In this document: positions 11,794 to 24,700 of the stretch, in pieces | How the letters are laid out: every line of letters begins with the position of its first letter | How positions within the stretch are numbered: position 1 is the first letter of the stretch | NCBI GenBank assembly: GCA_002914845.1 | Contig: JXTC01000053.1 | Location: 181,856 to 245,855, forward strand | Length of the DNA: 64,000 bases | Reading direction: 5' to 3' | Source: Trema orientale | Taxonomy: Eukaryota; Streptophyta; Magnoliopsida; Rosales; Cannabaceae | Notes under the pieces: generated by a model | The model's database searches: none | What the model was told of the DNA's origin: nothing | Seen by the model: the letters and a program-made list of their open reading frames with translations, nothing else | Made by a program: the position numbers and the translations under genes

Positions 11794-13195
11794 TGATAGG
11801 TGTTATTTTACACTTAAATGATAACATATTCCTTATATTACTTTGCTTGTTTTTGTGTTATGTTGAGGCTAATTTTCTTTTTTTGTGTTTATTGCGTGTT
11901 CAAGGAGCAAAGGAGCGAAAAGAAATCAAAATGGGATGAAACAGAATAAAGCAGCAAAAGAATTATGGAACGGGAGCTAGTACCGTGGCGCCAGGTGAAG
12001 AAAGAAGGAAAAAAAAAAAAAGGTAAGCCTCGAGTTCTCTAGAAACTCGGTGCCAAAACGCTGGAGTTGCATCAAGGTGCCCAATTTCATCCGTTTTGAC
12101 AAGTTTGACCTCTGTTTCTTCCAAGATTCAGCTCATCTTCCTCCTAGGTCAATTTTCTTATAAAAAGGGACCTGTAGATTATAAACAAGTCATCACTCGA
12201 CTCAATATTACCTAGAGAAACTGAGAGACAGAGAGATTGGAGAGAGAATTGGAGAACTTTCAGGTGATCTGGAACTTGGAATTTCTCTGCATAGAGGATT
12301 GTTGCCCAATTCATCAACTAGGGTTTTTTCATTCTTTTTCTCTTCTCTTTGATTTTCTAGTTTCAGTTAGTATGATATTTGATTTGATTATGTTTAGAAA
12401 CATGCTAGGATAGGTTTTTAACTTAGTTAAGAGCAAGTCTGAAGCCCTAGACATGATATAAAATCTATTCGATTTTCGATTTCTATATATCAGCTATTGT
12501 GCAGAATTGTTATTGTTCTTTCGTGCTTTTATGTTTATAATTTCTATTATGTGAGTTTAGATGTGCAGCTAGATTATGCATGATAGATATCTATAGCTAA
12601 GTTAGGATTCTAGATACATAATTGTCTAGAATTTCTAGAGATCATAGCTAAGTTAAATTGCGTAATTTGATTAATCTATGATGAAGAACATAGCTCTAAG
12701 TTAAATAATCCACGTGTGATTGTTGCTTAGGTTAAATTTCTCTAACTTTTAATGCATTAGTTTAGAATAATTGAATAAGCGAATCTAATATCATTTGACT
12801 AATAGAATTTAGGTAAGAGCGTGTTTGCCTAATAACTTAAGTATAGAGCTAGGATAGTAGAGTGTGTCTACTACTTATGATTGATAGTTTTGCATGATAG
12901 TTAAGTAATAGGAATTGGTAAATAGTCTAAGATAGTGTCTAGAGGTGGATAATGAGTTCTTAACTAAGCTTTTACCATATTGAGTCCAATTTATTATCCT
13001 TTGTTATTTTGGTTTCGCTTTATTTTCATTTTGCTATTCATAAACCCCCTTAATTACTATAGATCTAGGACAGTTTAAAATTAGGTGAAAAAGTAATTCA
13101 AGATCTCAGTGGGATTCGATTCTTCTTACTGTTATACGAATTAATCTTGCTAATAGGAATAGAAGAAAATAATTTGGCATTTAAACGACGTGCCA
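11794..13195 (+). mobile_element. 5' LTR of a Ty3-gypsy element
   Basis: The segment begins TGATAGGTGTTATTTTAC and ends at CA just before a tRNA primer site. Length is about 1.4 kb, in the range of Athila/Tat-like LTRs. A TATA box (CTTATAAAAAGGGACC) near 12157-12172 marks the U3/R boundary, followed by the usual CT- and AG-rich leader. The primer site at 13201 and gag at 13314 confirm the orientation. No matching 3' LTR is present, so the element is truncated on the right. Confidence 0.72.
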
Positions 13196-13200
13196 AATTT

Positions 13201-13218
13201 TGGCACCATTACCAGGGA
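13201..13218 (+). other. Primer binding site of the gypsy element
   Basis: TGGCACCATTACCAGGGA resembles the primer site common in plant Athila/Tat elements, with transitions away from the usual C and G positions. Those changes fit decay of methylated cytosines. It lies five bases after the LTR end. Confidence 0.65.
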
Positions 13219-13313
13219 ACTTGATATAATTTTTAACTTTGATTCCTTATCTTTTCTAGAATTGCTAGCTTGTTTATTTATTTTGTTTTAAACTTTCAGG
13301 TATTGAAGTTAAA

Positions 13314-13944
13314 ATGGCAGCACAAGATAAAACTCTGAAAGAATTAGCAACCTCGATTCTGACTCAATAACCATAATACATCGAATATCCTCTACTCGAA
13401 TAAGCACCTCAAGGAGTTTCATGTTGTGTGTACTAGCATGAAAACAGCAGGAGTATCCGATGAGTAAGTGAAGCTTAGATCATTCCCCTTCTCATTAGCA
13501 GATTTTGCTAAGGAATGGCTCTACTACCTTCCTCTTGGAATGGTGAATACATGGACTGGAATGCAGTATCTCTTCCTTGAGAAATATATTCTGGCATCGA
13601 GAATGGCTACTCTGAGAAAGGAGATTTATGGAATTCGCCAATCTAAGGGCAAATCTCTATATGATTACTAGGAGCAGATTTAAAAGATTGTGCACCTCAT
13701 ATCCCAATTATCAAATGAGTGATCAGCTTCTAATCTAGTATTTTTATGAAGGGCCTAAAATAGTGGACAGAAGTATAATCGATGCAGCGAGTGAAGGGAC
13801 TCTAGCAGACAAGACACCTGCACAAGCTTGGCAATTGATCTCAAACATAGCAGTCAATTTCCAACAGTATAATGATCAATATGAGCTACCCCATTAAGAT
13901 GAGACAACAGTGACCTTGCAAAAATAACTAGCTGGTCTTATTAT
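13314..13944 (+). pseudogene. Degenerate Ty3-gypsy gag
   Basis: Translation in shifting frames gives a retrotransposon gag (capsid-like) domain. The clearest part is 13468-13671, with the FPFSLADFAKEWLYYLP motif and FLEKYILASRMATLRKEI, typical of Athila-like gag. Stops occur near 13366, 13461, 13669 and beyond. The similarity fades near 13944, where another repeat begins; the gag C-terminus and protease are missing. The ATG at 13314 is the plausible original start. Confidence 0.8.
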
Positions 13945-13949
13945 TGGTT

Positions 13950-14609
13950 AATTGACCTAACACTTAGAAAAAAATATGCATGCATGCAAATATGGAAAAC
14001 ACATAATCACATCGTGAACACAGTAGAAAAATTAGCGAAATTAGGTTTTAAAATTTTTACATGAAAATAGTTTTCATAACCATATAACATACATACATCT
14101 AATACAGGATCATGTATAACATAAATCAAATCTAAATACATAAACCCTAGAGATGAGATTAAGGTTTACCTTTTGTAGCGTGCTCCTTCTTGATCTCCTT
14201 GTTGATGGTGATCAAATCTCTAACCCTAGATCTTCTTGTCTATACTCTTGCTCTTGGTTGATGAGGCGAGTGGACACCAAGTTGAATCCTCTATTGGAGA
14301 ACGATCAAGAACACCTTCTTGATCTTTTGGAACACCGGGACTTGAGATGAGACTGTGAGATGATAAGAAACTTTTTCTCTCTTCTCTAGCCTAAGTTGGC
14401 CGAAATTCTCCTCTCTCTCCCTTGGTATACGTGTGACACAATGTGTGTTACTGTGCAATTTTTTCTCTCATATATCATATATATATATGGCCCAAAACTG
14501 CTAACTCTAGTCCAACTAGGATTGGGCTTGTTCTCTAATTTGGGCTTTGGATGTATTTTTATAAATATGTCCAACTTATGAAACTTATTTATAAAAATAC
14601 CAACTTAGA
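13950..14609 (-). mobile_element. LTR-like repeat, reverse orientation, type unresolved
   Basis: The ends share inverted motifs (CCTAACACTTAG on the left, CTTAGATGTTAGG on the right). Read on the minus strand it has a TATA-like run (CATATATATATGATATATGAG near 14485-14465), then a leader rich in GAGAGA. This suggests a solo LTR, perhaps copia, interrupting the gypsy element. It has no coding content. I cannot fix its ends or its target duplication. Confidence 0.4.
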
Positions 14610-16073
14610 TGTTAGGCTATTTCTAATACACAACCGCAAGTATATGGGTCATAAGAAGTAATATAGATTGTATGAAAGTATCGTTCCCACAGAGAGTACT
14701 CGATTTACAAATACTAATTACTGATCGAAACTCGTTTCCAATTTATACAAACAATAATACATGATTGTTTCAAATAAAAATTGAAAAGTGAATAACAATG
14801 CAAAAAGCAAGTAATGAAATCGAAACTAAGCAACCAAATTTTGTTCTTAAAATAATGAGAAGGAACCTAGGGATGCAATCTACTATCTAACTCTTCCAAC
14901 TACTAGTTTTCCTTACAATTCAATTATCTATTTAGAGTTAGCAACTGAGAATTCAAATGTATTCATTCCTTTCTAAGACATAAGTGGAAATACCTAGATA
15001 AGATATTATGTTACTCCTAATATAAATTAACTAGATTCATTAAGTTTAGTTATTCTCAAAAAGGTTACACAAGTCATATAAGTATATTCCTATTCTATGC
15101 AAACTCACCCCACATTAGGCAATCTTATGTTATTCTATCTATGTCCAAACCAAATTCTCCTTCTCAAGTTTATATAAGTTTCACAGCACAACTCTATTTA
15201 ATAGCCAAAAAAATAGATGCATTAAGCTCAAGATAGAACAATCAACTCAACAATAGATATCATAAACAATGGAAGAAAACACAATAATTAGATTACATTA
15301 GAGGTTCAATTGCCTCCCTAGAAATCAAGTTTAGCTCGTATTCATACAAAATGAATCACAACAAATACAATAAAAGTGATACATATTCATTTGCAGAAAA
15401 TAGAAAAAAAAAAAAAAAGACATGAGCAAGAGAAAAGAAAAAATTCTTTTAAAGTTTCAAATCTGATTTCTTGAACTTGAATCTTCTTCCTTGGTGTTAT
15501 TTCTCCCCTTAGAACTGCTCTAGGAACCTTGGCTACTAGGGTTTTCCTCCTATCAGATAAGTGAAAGAGGAGTTAAATAGAGGAGGTTCACGAATCAAAC
15601 CCAGGATTTCTACGACCTATTCTGTATTTTTTGGTGCTACGGCACCAAATCAGCATTACAGTGCCAAAACTGGTAGAAAGACGGCATTGTAGCGCAAAAT
15701 AGTGGTGCTACAACGCCACGGGATTGAGGCTGCAGTGCCACAATTTGGCATCGTGGTGCCACATTTCTTGGGCCGCGACCCCATGATTTTTGGGCCGCAG
15801 TACCATTTTTTCCTGAACTGTGGCGCCAAATTAGTTGGCTTCTAATCTTTACTTTGAGATCTCTTTCGTCAGTCTCCTCTCATTGCGATGCTACTTTGTT
15901 ACCTAAATGCCTTGATTTACCTCGAATTTAGCTCCGAAAAATAACACTCTTCGCCCAACTATGTCTCACCTGAAATATGCATCAAAAACAACAAAACAAG
16001 TAAAAAGAGCTCAAAGATGAATAATTCTTAAGCTCGAAAGGATAGTAAAGACAAATGTAAAATATACTTATCA
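14610..16073 (-). mobile_element. Solo LTR of a second gypsy-type element, reverse orientation
   Basis: On the minus strand it begins TGATAAGTATATTTTAC at 16073 and its far end has the CTCTGTGGGAACGATACTT and ATACTTGCGGTTGTG motifs common in Tat/Athila-like LTR ends. It could end at 14610 with CA. Flanks TTAGA (14605-14609) and ATAGA (16074-16078) agree at four of five positions, a possible decayed target duplication. Length about 1.46 kb. It abuts the reverse transcriptase of the older gypsy element directly. Confidence 0.6.
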
Positions 16074-18492
16074 ATAGACTATAGAAAGCTCAATGAAGTT
16101 ATACAAAATGACCACTTTTCCTTACCATTCATAGTCCAAACACTAGAGAGGATAGCTGGACATTTGCATTATTATTTCATGGACAATTATTCAGGATACA
16201 ACCAGATAGTGATAGCCCCGGAAGATCAAGAGAAAACAACGTTCACATGCCCATATGGAATGTTTGCCTATAGAAGCATACCATTCAAGCTATGAAATGA
16301 TCCGACCACTTTCCAGAGATGTATAGTAAGTATCTTTTCTGATTTTGTTAAAAGTATCATAGAGGTTTTTATGGATCATTTTAGTGTCTATAGTGATTCA
16401 TTTGATAACTGTCTGTAAAATATTACATTTGTCTTAAAATGTTGTATGAAAACCAATCTTGTTTTAAACTAGAAAAAATGTCATTTTATGGTAGACCATC
16501 GAATAGTTTTAGGGCATGTTATTTCTACTAAGGGTATAAAGGTTGATAAATCAAAAAAAAAAACTTGTTCATTCCTTACCACCTCCCACATCTGTGAGAG
16601 AGGTACGTACTTTTCTTGGTCATGCAGGGTTTTATCGGAGATTTATCAAAGACTTCTCCAAAATATCAAGACCACTTTGCCACTTCTTGTAGAAAGAAGT
16701 TACATTTAACTTCAATGATGAGTGCACAAAATCTTTCAACAAACTCAATGAGTTACTCACTACTCCACCCATCATCCAACCACCAAACTGGAACTATCCT
16801 TTTGAGTTAGTAGGTGATGTAAGCGACTACACTGTGGGAGCAGTGCTAGGCCAAAGAATCAACAAGATTCCTCATGCCATCTACTATGCATTGAGGACTT
16901 TAAATGATGCTCAACTTAATTACTCCACCAATAAAAAAGAGCTTTTAACTGTTATTTTGGTATTAGAAAATTTTCATTTTTAATTTGTTGGAACTAAGGT
17001 AACTATTTATTCAGATCATGCAACTCTTGGGTACTTGCTCATTAAGATGGATGCCAAGCCATGACTCATCAGATAAATCCTTCTTCTGCAAGAATTCGAT
17101 TTAGAGAGGATAAAAGAGGAAGTGAGTACCTAGTGGGAGACCATCTCAGTTCTCTTATACATGAGGAAGACCCATTGCCACTCTAAGAGAAACTTTCGGA
17201 TGAGCAATTGCTATCGGTAAATGAGGTAACACCATAGTATGCAGATATTGTAAACTATTTAGTTACCAAACAATTGCCTCTAGTATTATCTCATGCTCAG
17301 AAAGATAAAATCAAGTTTTCTACAAGATACTATGTATGGGATGACCTATACCTGTGGAAGTACAGTGCATACCAATTGAAAAGAAGATACGTTCCTAACT
17401 CTGAATTTTCTTCTATACTCACCTTTTATCATTCTTATGCTTATGGAGGGCACTTTGGTCCAAAAAGAATAGCAATGAAAGTGCTCAACTCTAGTTTTTA
17501 CTGGCCCACATTGTTCTATAATGCATACATATTCTATAAGTCACATAATTGCTGTTAGCGAATAGGTAATATTGGAGCTAGAAATCAAATATCTCAAGCT
17601 CCCATACTAATAATTGAAATTTTTTATGTTTGGGGTATTAATTTCATAGGTCCTTTTATGAATTCATTTGGTAATACTTACATTTTACTTGTTGTTGATT
17701 ATGTATCTAAGTGAGTGGAAGCTAAAGTCTCCCTAACTAATAATGCTATAACTGTGAGGAATTTTGTAAGATCCAATATTTTTGTGAGGTTTGGGACTCC
17801 ATGCACGATCATAAGTGGTAGAGGCACGCATTTTTGCAATCGGATTGTAGAGGCCTTGCTGAGAAGATACAACATAACATATCAAATTTCCACAGTATAC
17901 CATCTGCAAACCAATGGGCAAGCTGAGGTCAAATAAAGAGGTGAAATCTATCCATGAGAAAATAGTCAAACCACACAGGAAGGATTGGAGTATACGGCTT
18001 GAAGACACTCTATAAGCCTATAAGACTACATACAAGGCGTTGATCGGTATGTCACCATATCGGTTGGTCTATGACAAACTGTGTCACCTTCCAGTAGATT
18101 TAGAGCATCAAGCATACTAGACGATCAAAGAATGCAACATGGCAATGGATGAGGCAGGGGAGCACAGGAAATTGCAATTGTATGAACTTGAGGAGATCCG
18201 AAATGAGACGCATGAAAATGCACAAATATATAAAGATAAGACTAAAACTTTTCATGACAATATGATTTTGCGTAAAAATTTTATTGTCGGTCAAAAAGTC
18301 TTGTTATATCATTTACGTCTCAAATTATTTTCTGAGAAACTAAGGTCAAGATGGCTTGGCCCGTTTATTATTACTAATGTTTTTCCTCATAGTGCAGTTG
18401 AGATTCAAAGCATTGCAACAGGGAAGACTTTTAAGGTGAATGGACACAGGCTAAAAACGTATCTATATACTGTTAGAAACCTTATTCGATAA
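16074..18492 (+). pseudogene. Degenerate Ty3-gypsy pol (RT, RNase H, integrase)
   Basis: Conceptual translation with several stops and shifts gives, in order: reverse transcriptase (IDYRKLNE at 16074, then TTFTCPYGMFAYR near 16240), RNase H (HAIYYALRTLNDAQLNYS near 16880-16930), the integrase zinc-binding region (17400-17560), the integrase core (17630-17935, ending NGQAEV) and the C-terminal domain (18139-18492). Catalytic residues are lost. The RT box reads FMDH at 16368-16379, the first integrase Asp is Asn (17640-17642), and the second is Gly (about 17817). The N-terminal part of RT and the protease are absent. It continues the gag at 13314 on the same strand. Confidence 0.9.
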
Positions 18493-19050
18493 GCTTTCCA
18501 ACCATACCTAATATAACCCAATCAGACCACTGAAAGGCTCTAAAAAGCCAATCGTAAATATTAGTGCGTTTACTACCTTTTTGAAATATTCAAATATCTA
18601 TACATTTCTATTTATCCAACCAAATTACTAAAATTTTTTGTCTTGTTTGAATCCTAATATCAATAGGCTTCATCCTATATCAAATTCATTCCCATAGTTC
18701 ATAAGTCATTAATGAGCAAATCAAAATCCTAATACTAAACATGCAATTCCAATCTCCCTAAATCAAATTAATGCTTGTAAACTTAATATATTAGAGATAT
18801 TTATAGTGAGTCACAATAATCCAGGAAATGGCCTTTTTCTTCTTCTTCTTCTTCTCATGAATATAGAGTCCTCTCTCTCTCTCTCTATTTTTTTTCCTAC
18901 AAGGCTCACGTTTAGAATACTAAACCGTTTAATTAAATCCTTAGGATTCCTTTAAAAAAAAGAATTGTTTAATTATTAAAGTAACCCTAATAAATACAAT
19001 TAATTAAGGATTTTGTAGTCTTTTCTTTTATTCCTATATTATTTATATAG
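18493..19050. other. Gypsy 3' flank, no LTR found
   Basis: No 3' LTR follows the integrase. The stretch holds CTT and CT microsatellites near 18838-18885 and otherwise AT-rich sequence without coding signal. Confidence 0.5.
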
Positions 19051-19198
19051 GGGGGCTACAGTAGGGGCGCCCCTACGTAAGGCCCTCCTTTAAACACCGT
19101 TTGATAGGAATCTGTAGGGAATCTGTTTATACACAGATTCCCATCAAACGGTGTATAGACAGGGCCCTACGTAGGGATGCCCCTACTGTAGACGCGCC
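19051..19198 (+). mobile_element. Foldback MITE family A, copy 2
   Basis: Both ends carry the GC-rich palindromic motif (GTAGGGGCGCCCCTACGTA on the left, CCCTACGTAGGGATGCCCCT on the right) and inner inverted repeats (CCGTTTGATAGGAATCTGT against ACAGATTCCCATCAAACGG). At about 148 bp it is shorter than the other copies. It directly adjoins the GLR relic. Confidence 0.8.
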
Positions 19199-19230
19199 CT
19201 AGTTATATAATATAAATAAATCCTATTTTT

Positions 19231-19355
19231 CCTTGTACGGACTGTAGTCACAATCCTCAGAGTCAAAAAACTGGTCTTAATTAAGGCCAAAACATAAAAC
19301 GTTGCAATATACGACACTTAACAAGAGGAATCTGTAGAATCAAGAAGGCCGGCGG
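19231..19355 (-). pseudogene. Relic of a second glutamate-receptor-like gene
   Basis: The sequence aligns by eye with exon 2 of the intact GLR gene (about 6855-6960) in the same orientation. Shared blocks include GAATCAAGAAGGC, CTTAACA(A)GAGGAATC, ACTGGTNTTAA and AAGGCC, in the same order and at similar spacing. On the minus strand LLDSTDSS matches LLDSVDSS of the intact protein. Indels break the frame. Flanking GLR exons are not recognisable, so it is a fragment of a dead paralogue or a partial duplication. It cannot make protein. Confidence 0.72.
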
Positions 19356-20616
19356 TAAATATCTTCTACTTGCATCCCCATTAAAAAAAAAAAAAAATTC
19401 CAATCAACATAACCAATAAGAAACAGAAGCCATATTTAGAACATTTTGATTTTCCAATTATTTTCCTGTTTAGAGAAAGCTTTACATCTCGATAGTGATT
19501 TTTTTTATCCTTTAAGATAGACCCACAATTAAATCACTTATTGTTGACATTTATAGAAATTTATTAACAATGATGGTGGAGCTTCTTATTATATCAGTTA
19601 AAAATAAAAACAAAAAACTAATTCTCACCAAGAGAACTAGAATAAATAAGTACTATATATGGACAGTATTTCTATCCAATTGAGATGAATATGATGCATT
19701 CTTGATGATACGAGACTAGAATAAATAATAAATGAACGGGTCAGAAACAGAGAGAGAAAGAACAAAAAAAAAAATCTATATCAAAGACTAGTGCAAGTGA
19801 AAAGCTTATGTCTTACATAGTACATGCATGACCTTCTGGCTAGTCATAAACTTGAACTTGAAAATCAATAATACGAAGACTCTGATTTGTATTTTAACTT
19901 GTTAACACCAGTCAAGCTTTTTGTCTTCTTGGGTGATTACTGACCCAGTTGCTGTATTGCGGCCATATTGTCAAATCACAAGAGCAAAGCTTAAAGAAAT
20001 TATTAATGACTAATTTGGCCTTCCTCCCCCAAGTTCAAGGAAGGAAGAAAAATATGTATTTGGACAAGAATAAGTCAATGGAAAATTGGCAAGAGGCACG
20101 CTTCAGTATAAACAATTTTTCTTATAAACGAAGTCAAATGTAGAGAGGAGTATACGAGGAAACTACGATCTAGACTAGTGACTACTGACTACAAAACTTC
20201 CTGATAAGGAAAGGTAATAACTACCTAGACGAATTGTTTCTAAGAATACGCGCAAGAGAAGTTTCAGAAACAATCCGAGGGATAACTAAATGAAGTTTGA
20301 ATAAAGTAGAGATAAAACGCAAATTTTGACTGTGAGGAATGACTGGATCAAAGTTCTGTCATGTGAGTTTGTGACCAAAGAAATGGAGGATGAGGATTGT
20401 GGTGTTTGATTTGTTTTGAATTTTAATTGAAATTGTTAAATAAGAATAGAAATAATGTTTCATTATTTAGTTGAAGAGGAATGCTACATATTTTGATAAA
20501 TTATCTTGAAAAATTAATTTAAATGTCGTGATATTTAAATTATTTGCTAAGATTTTATTCATGTAGTCTTTTTTTATTCCATTCATTGTTTATCACCTAA
20601 ATTACCATATTATTTA
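19356..20616. other. Intergenic, no feature recognised
   Basis: AT-rich sequence between the GLR relic and the next repeat. The open frame at 19949-20143 has no recognisable domain. No inverted repeat or LTR ends stood out. Confidence 0.4.
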
Positions 20617-23600
20617 TGTCACGACCAGAAATCTAAAGCCATGATTTTTAGTAATTTTAGGTGAAAGAATAATTAAATATTAGTTTTACGAAATTCAGGA
20701 GAAATCAAATATTAAATAATTTCATTTTTTTTTTCCTCAAATCATTATAAATTCCACAGCCATTAAAACTCTTAATAGTTTTGATTACTTAAAAAAAAAT
20801 ATCCATTAAATTTTAGGAAAGTTTCTAATTGATTCACTTAAAAACTCAATAATAAATCATAAAATTTGGTAAATGGAGTTTAACTAAAATCTTTAATTCA
20901 ATGTATAAAATAGGTTACATAAAATCACTTATAATTTTAAGTACTTAAATTAATAACAAAACCATTCTCATAAATCTACTTAGTAAATTTATTAATCTTG
21001 GTTAAACAATTGAATAAGAAAACAAAGTATAGACACCTACCACGGAAATAGGAGTAGGAATGCAAGTACAATCTACGCAACTTGTCTAACTACCGGAATA
21101 ACTATCACAAATAGACAAACAACTGAAAGTCAGAGAAGTAGGGGGTAAGCATTCACATGCTCAGTAAAAATTCAATTACCCTTTTAAAAGGATGCAATGT
21201 TTATCAAATCTGCATGGTTAATACCTTGATGGGAATACAAAATATCATGTTTTTCTCCCTTAATGTTTTGTCTTTTATACTTATTTGGTGCCTAAATGTA
21301 CTCATTATTCTTATATTTTGATTTAAGATGCAAATAGAGGAGTTAAATGAAAACAGAGCTAATTGGGCGATTTTTGACAGTTTCGGCATTGCATCGTAAT
21401 ACCAATTGAGATGATTCAAGATGCTATGAAAAGATAAGAAAAATATCTACAACTTTTATGTTTTGCGTTTTGAGAGATACCGGCTGTGTCAGGGTCGAAA
21501 TTGGGCTTGAAGATTCTACACCTGCACTGTTGACGTTCTGAAACGTTTCTTAGCTTGCAAGTCTAATACACAGATTTGACACGGTTTATTTTCGGAAGTT
21601 TCTAGATCTGGTGCACGAAAATTACAGCTGGAATCACCACTTTCCTATTTACATTAAGATTTTATTTTTAATATTTTTTCTTAATTATTCAGATTTGAAT
21701 ATTGTTACTTTAGGATAATGTTTGGCATATTTTTAGAAGATTTCGTAGGCTTCTAATAAATCAATTAACGTGTATAAAAGGAGGAGATATCATCAGACTT
21801 GGGACACGTCACTATCTCATCTCTTCTTTTACTTTTCCTTCGAGTTTTCATCATGGCCCTGCATGGCTAAACTTTTATAATTGGTCAAAGGAAACGGAAG
21901 CCTCGGAATCAATAAAACTGTGAGATCTAATTTATTGTTTAATTTATGCTTTGTATATTGGATGTTCTTCTGTTCTTATTTTCATAATTGTCTCGAGTAA
22001 TTACTAGGAGGCCTACTAGTTTAATTATTCGTTGCAATATACTGCTGGGTTAGAAATCAAATCCGTAATTGTTTGATCCCTCTAATAAGTGAAGCAATTA
22101 AGATTTAATGATTTGCTGCGTTAGAAATTATTAGATCTTAGGAAGAACGTTCGACTAAATTAAATACAACCGCTTGTGTTTGTGTTGTTTAGTTTCATCG
22201 ATCTCTCTAATTCTTAAAGCTGCTACTAAATTAAATCTTTAGCGCTTGTCTTGGGTTATTCAGTAGTTAGGACTAATTAGATCACCTGTTTTCTAATTAA
22301 CTATGACTAAGGAGAGATAGGAATATAGTTCCAACGGTGAATATTCAAAGTATGAATTGATAAATATACTTGTATTGATGATCAGTTATAAAATTCCGAT
22401 GGTGGATGTTGACTTAGACCAAAGTTTGTTCTTTTGATTGAATTCGATATTTTAATCTGAATTGTTCTTTAGTTGTTTTTCTTAAAATTATTTTCGTTAA
22501 ATTCAAAACCCTGTTTCCCCATTCTTGTTCATAAAGTATAAAATTAGACTAGATACTCTCTGTGGGAACGATCCTTACTCGCATCACTACATATATTTTT
22601 AGAAGTATAGGTTTTATTTTTAGTTGCCTGCGACAGCACACCATACCTTTTCCAAATCCATTTACAAACTGAGTTTATAAAGTAATTGATATCCAAAATA
22701 ATCACATATTCAAAACTAAAACTAGAATTGCAAGATTGTTCATATCATAAATCAACCCGTCCCATGAGATCACATCTTCTCATTGTGAATCAGAGTAGTT
22801 CATACTATGTGTACTAAGTACTCTCTGCATGATACCTATCCCAGAAAAAACAAAAAAACATCTATGTGACTATGCCTACTGAAATGGAGGGGCAACTAAA
22901 TGCCTACGCCTACTGAGTAGGGATAATCAGAAGATTCCGTGCGGGTTTATAGGCTCTCACCGAGGGCGAGGGTGCTAGCCACCTACTAAACACCATAATG
23001 CCTAAGATGTATCTCATATATGATTATATAGTATGTACAACATGTAATAGGATATGTAATTAAATAATTATGCAAAATATAACCAAATAATACTTTAAAA
23101 ACTCCACTTGACATCATTCTAGAATTTACTATAATTTACTATACCATGGGCAGTAAATTTGCTGTTAAGCACGATTTTATAAATATGTATAGAAGTCACA
23201 TAATCCAATTCTAAAATAATCTAAGATTTTCCACAGTTTATCAAAATATCGTTTTATTCACGATTTTTCACTAAACAATCATAATGCAAAAATTTCAATT
23301 AAAATATATATAAAACCAGGTTAACAACGCTCGAAGAGATTCTCGTAGGTTACTTGGGTGCTCGAAAGATTGTTTCATAATTCTCGTTAGCTCACTTTGA
23401 AAAGTGACTTTTCCAACGAAGCTTCAAAATGAGAAAGAGACATCACCACTGAATTTCTAACTCCCAAAATAATAAGGTTAGATATAGAATTTATCAAATT
23501 TGGGTTCTAGACCGAGATCCAGCCTGTGACACGCAAAATAACACTATTCACAAGCCTCGGAATTCGTGTCATTTCAAAACATATTGATGTTACATATCAA

Positions 23601-24700
23601 AACTCGTTTCTCAACCTCACTAAATCCAAATTTAAAGTCAGAATTCAGTTTCAAGGTCCCGAGTCTTAAACGGGCTTTAAATCCGAGAAGTACAAAAATA
23701 TCTCTTTTTGAAATTTAATTGAAAAAGATCCACTTTTTCAAAGTATTTAGAAAATATCAACTTTGATGAATATTTACAAAAATCTCACTTTTCTAAAATA
23801 TTTCAAAAAATATCATTATTACAGAATATTTTAGGAAAATATTACTTCTGAAAATATTTTAAAAAAAATCAACTTTGCTATTTATTTTAAAAATATCATT
23901 TTTGTATAAATATTTCAAAAAATAACAGTTTTTTATTCTCAGCCTAAGGCCCAGTCTCAATAGTAATAGATTTCAGTCTAATACTATTCAGTTTTGCAAA
24001 AATATCACTTTTGGTTCCGAATTAGAAAATATCACATTTTTCAATTCGAAAATCAATACACTTTCGGATATCATTTTAATGCCTACCAACTGTAACTATT
24101 CATGATTTTTACCCATCTTTCACCTCATATAATTATCTCAGATAAAATAATTACTTAAAAAAATAATTATAAAAATATCATTTGTTAAACATACTTGTAA
24201 AACGGCCAGAATTGTCGAAATGACGGCGACGATAAGATGAGTCCAACCGTACTGTCAGTGTCACGAAAAGAGGTCCAGTGAAGCTCCGGTGGCCGAAAAA
24301 TCTCACGATAGCCAATCTCCATTCTCCGACGACGAAATCCGGTTGGACTTGGCATCACTTGCTCGTCGGTGGCTGGGCAAGATGGCAGGCCAACGCATCG
24401 AGCGATCAGAGCTATGGTGTGCCGGTAGCGAAGCTTTAAAGTTTCGGTCCTTTCTGTCTCTCTCGGGGACCTCTCTTGGAGAAGATGAGGAAATGGAGGG
24501 ATTTATTGATAAATACTGAAACTGTAGATAAAATAAAAAATTCTAGATGTTTTGATTAAAATATTCGAAAATTCATATTTACCAAAATACCATTGGTTCA
24601 AAAATTATACTTATACCCCTTTTTAAATCAGGTTTTTACAATTCAAGTTTAAAATGTTTCATATTTTCTGTAATTGAATTAGTAGAATAAAATTGAATAA
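20617..24700. repeat. Unclassified repeat, possibly LTR-derived, hosting a solo LTR
   Basis: It begins TGTCACGACCAGAAATC, a start often seen in plant gypsy LTRs. A GC-richer block at 24200-24530, with an open frame at 24289-24519 of no known family, lies near the other end. The two parts flank the solo LTR at 21227-22643, which is clearly younger. I could not find a matching end, so extent and class are uncertain. Confidence 0.3.
21227..22643 (+). mobile_element. Solo LTR with perfect target site duplication
   Basis: It starts TGATGGGAATAC and ends ACACCA, 1417 bp. The five bases before (21222-21226) and after (22644-22648) are both TACCT, an exact target duplication. A TATA box (GTGTATAAAAGGAGG) lies near 21771-21785. 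The end region carries CTCTGTGGGAACGATCCTTA, as in other Tat/Athila-like LTRs. No internal domain is present, so it formed by recombination between two LTRs. Confidence 0.85.

Noticed and set aside
24289..24519. Open frame with coding-like composition
   Set aside because: No recognisable domain, and it lies inside a probable LTR-derived repeat; no exon structure around it.
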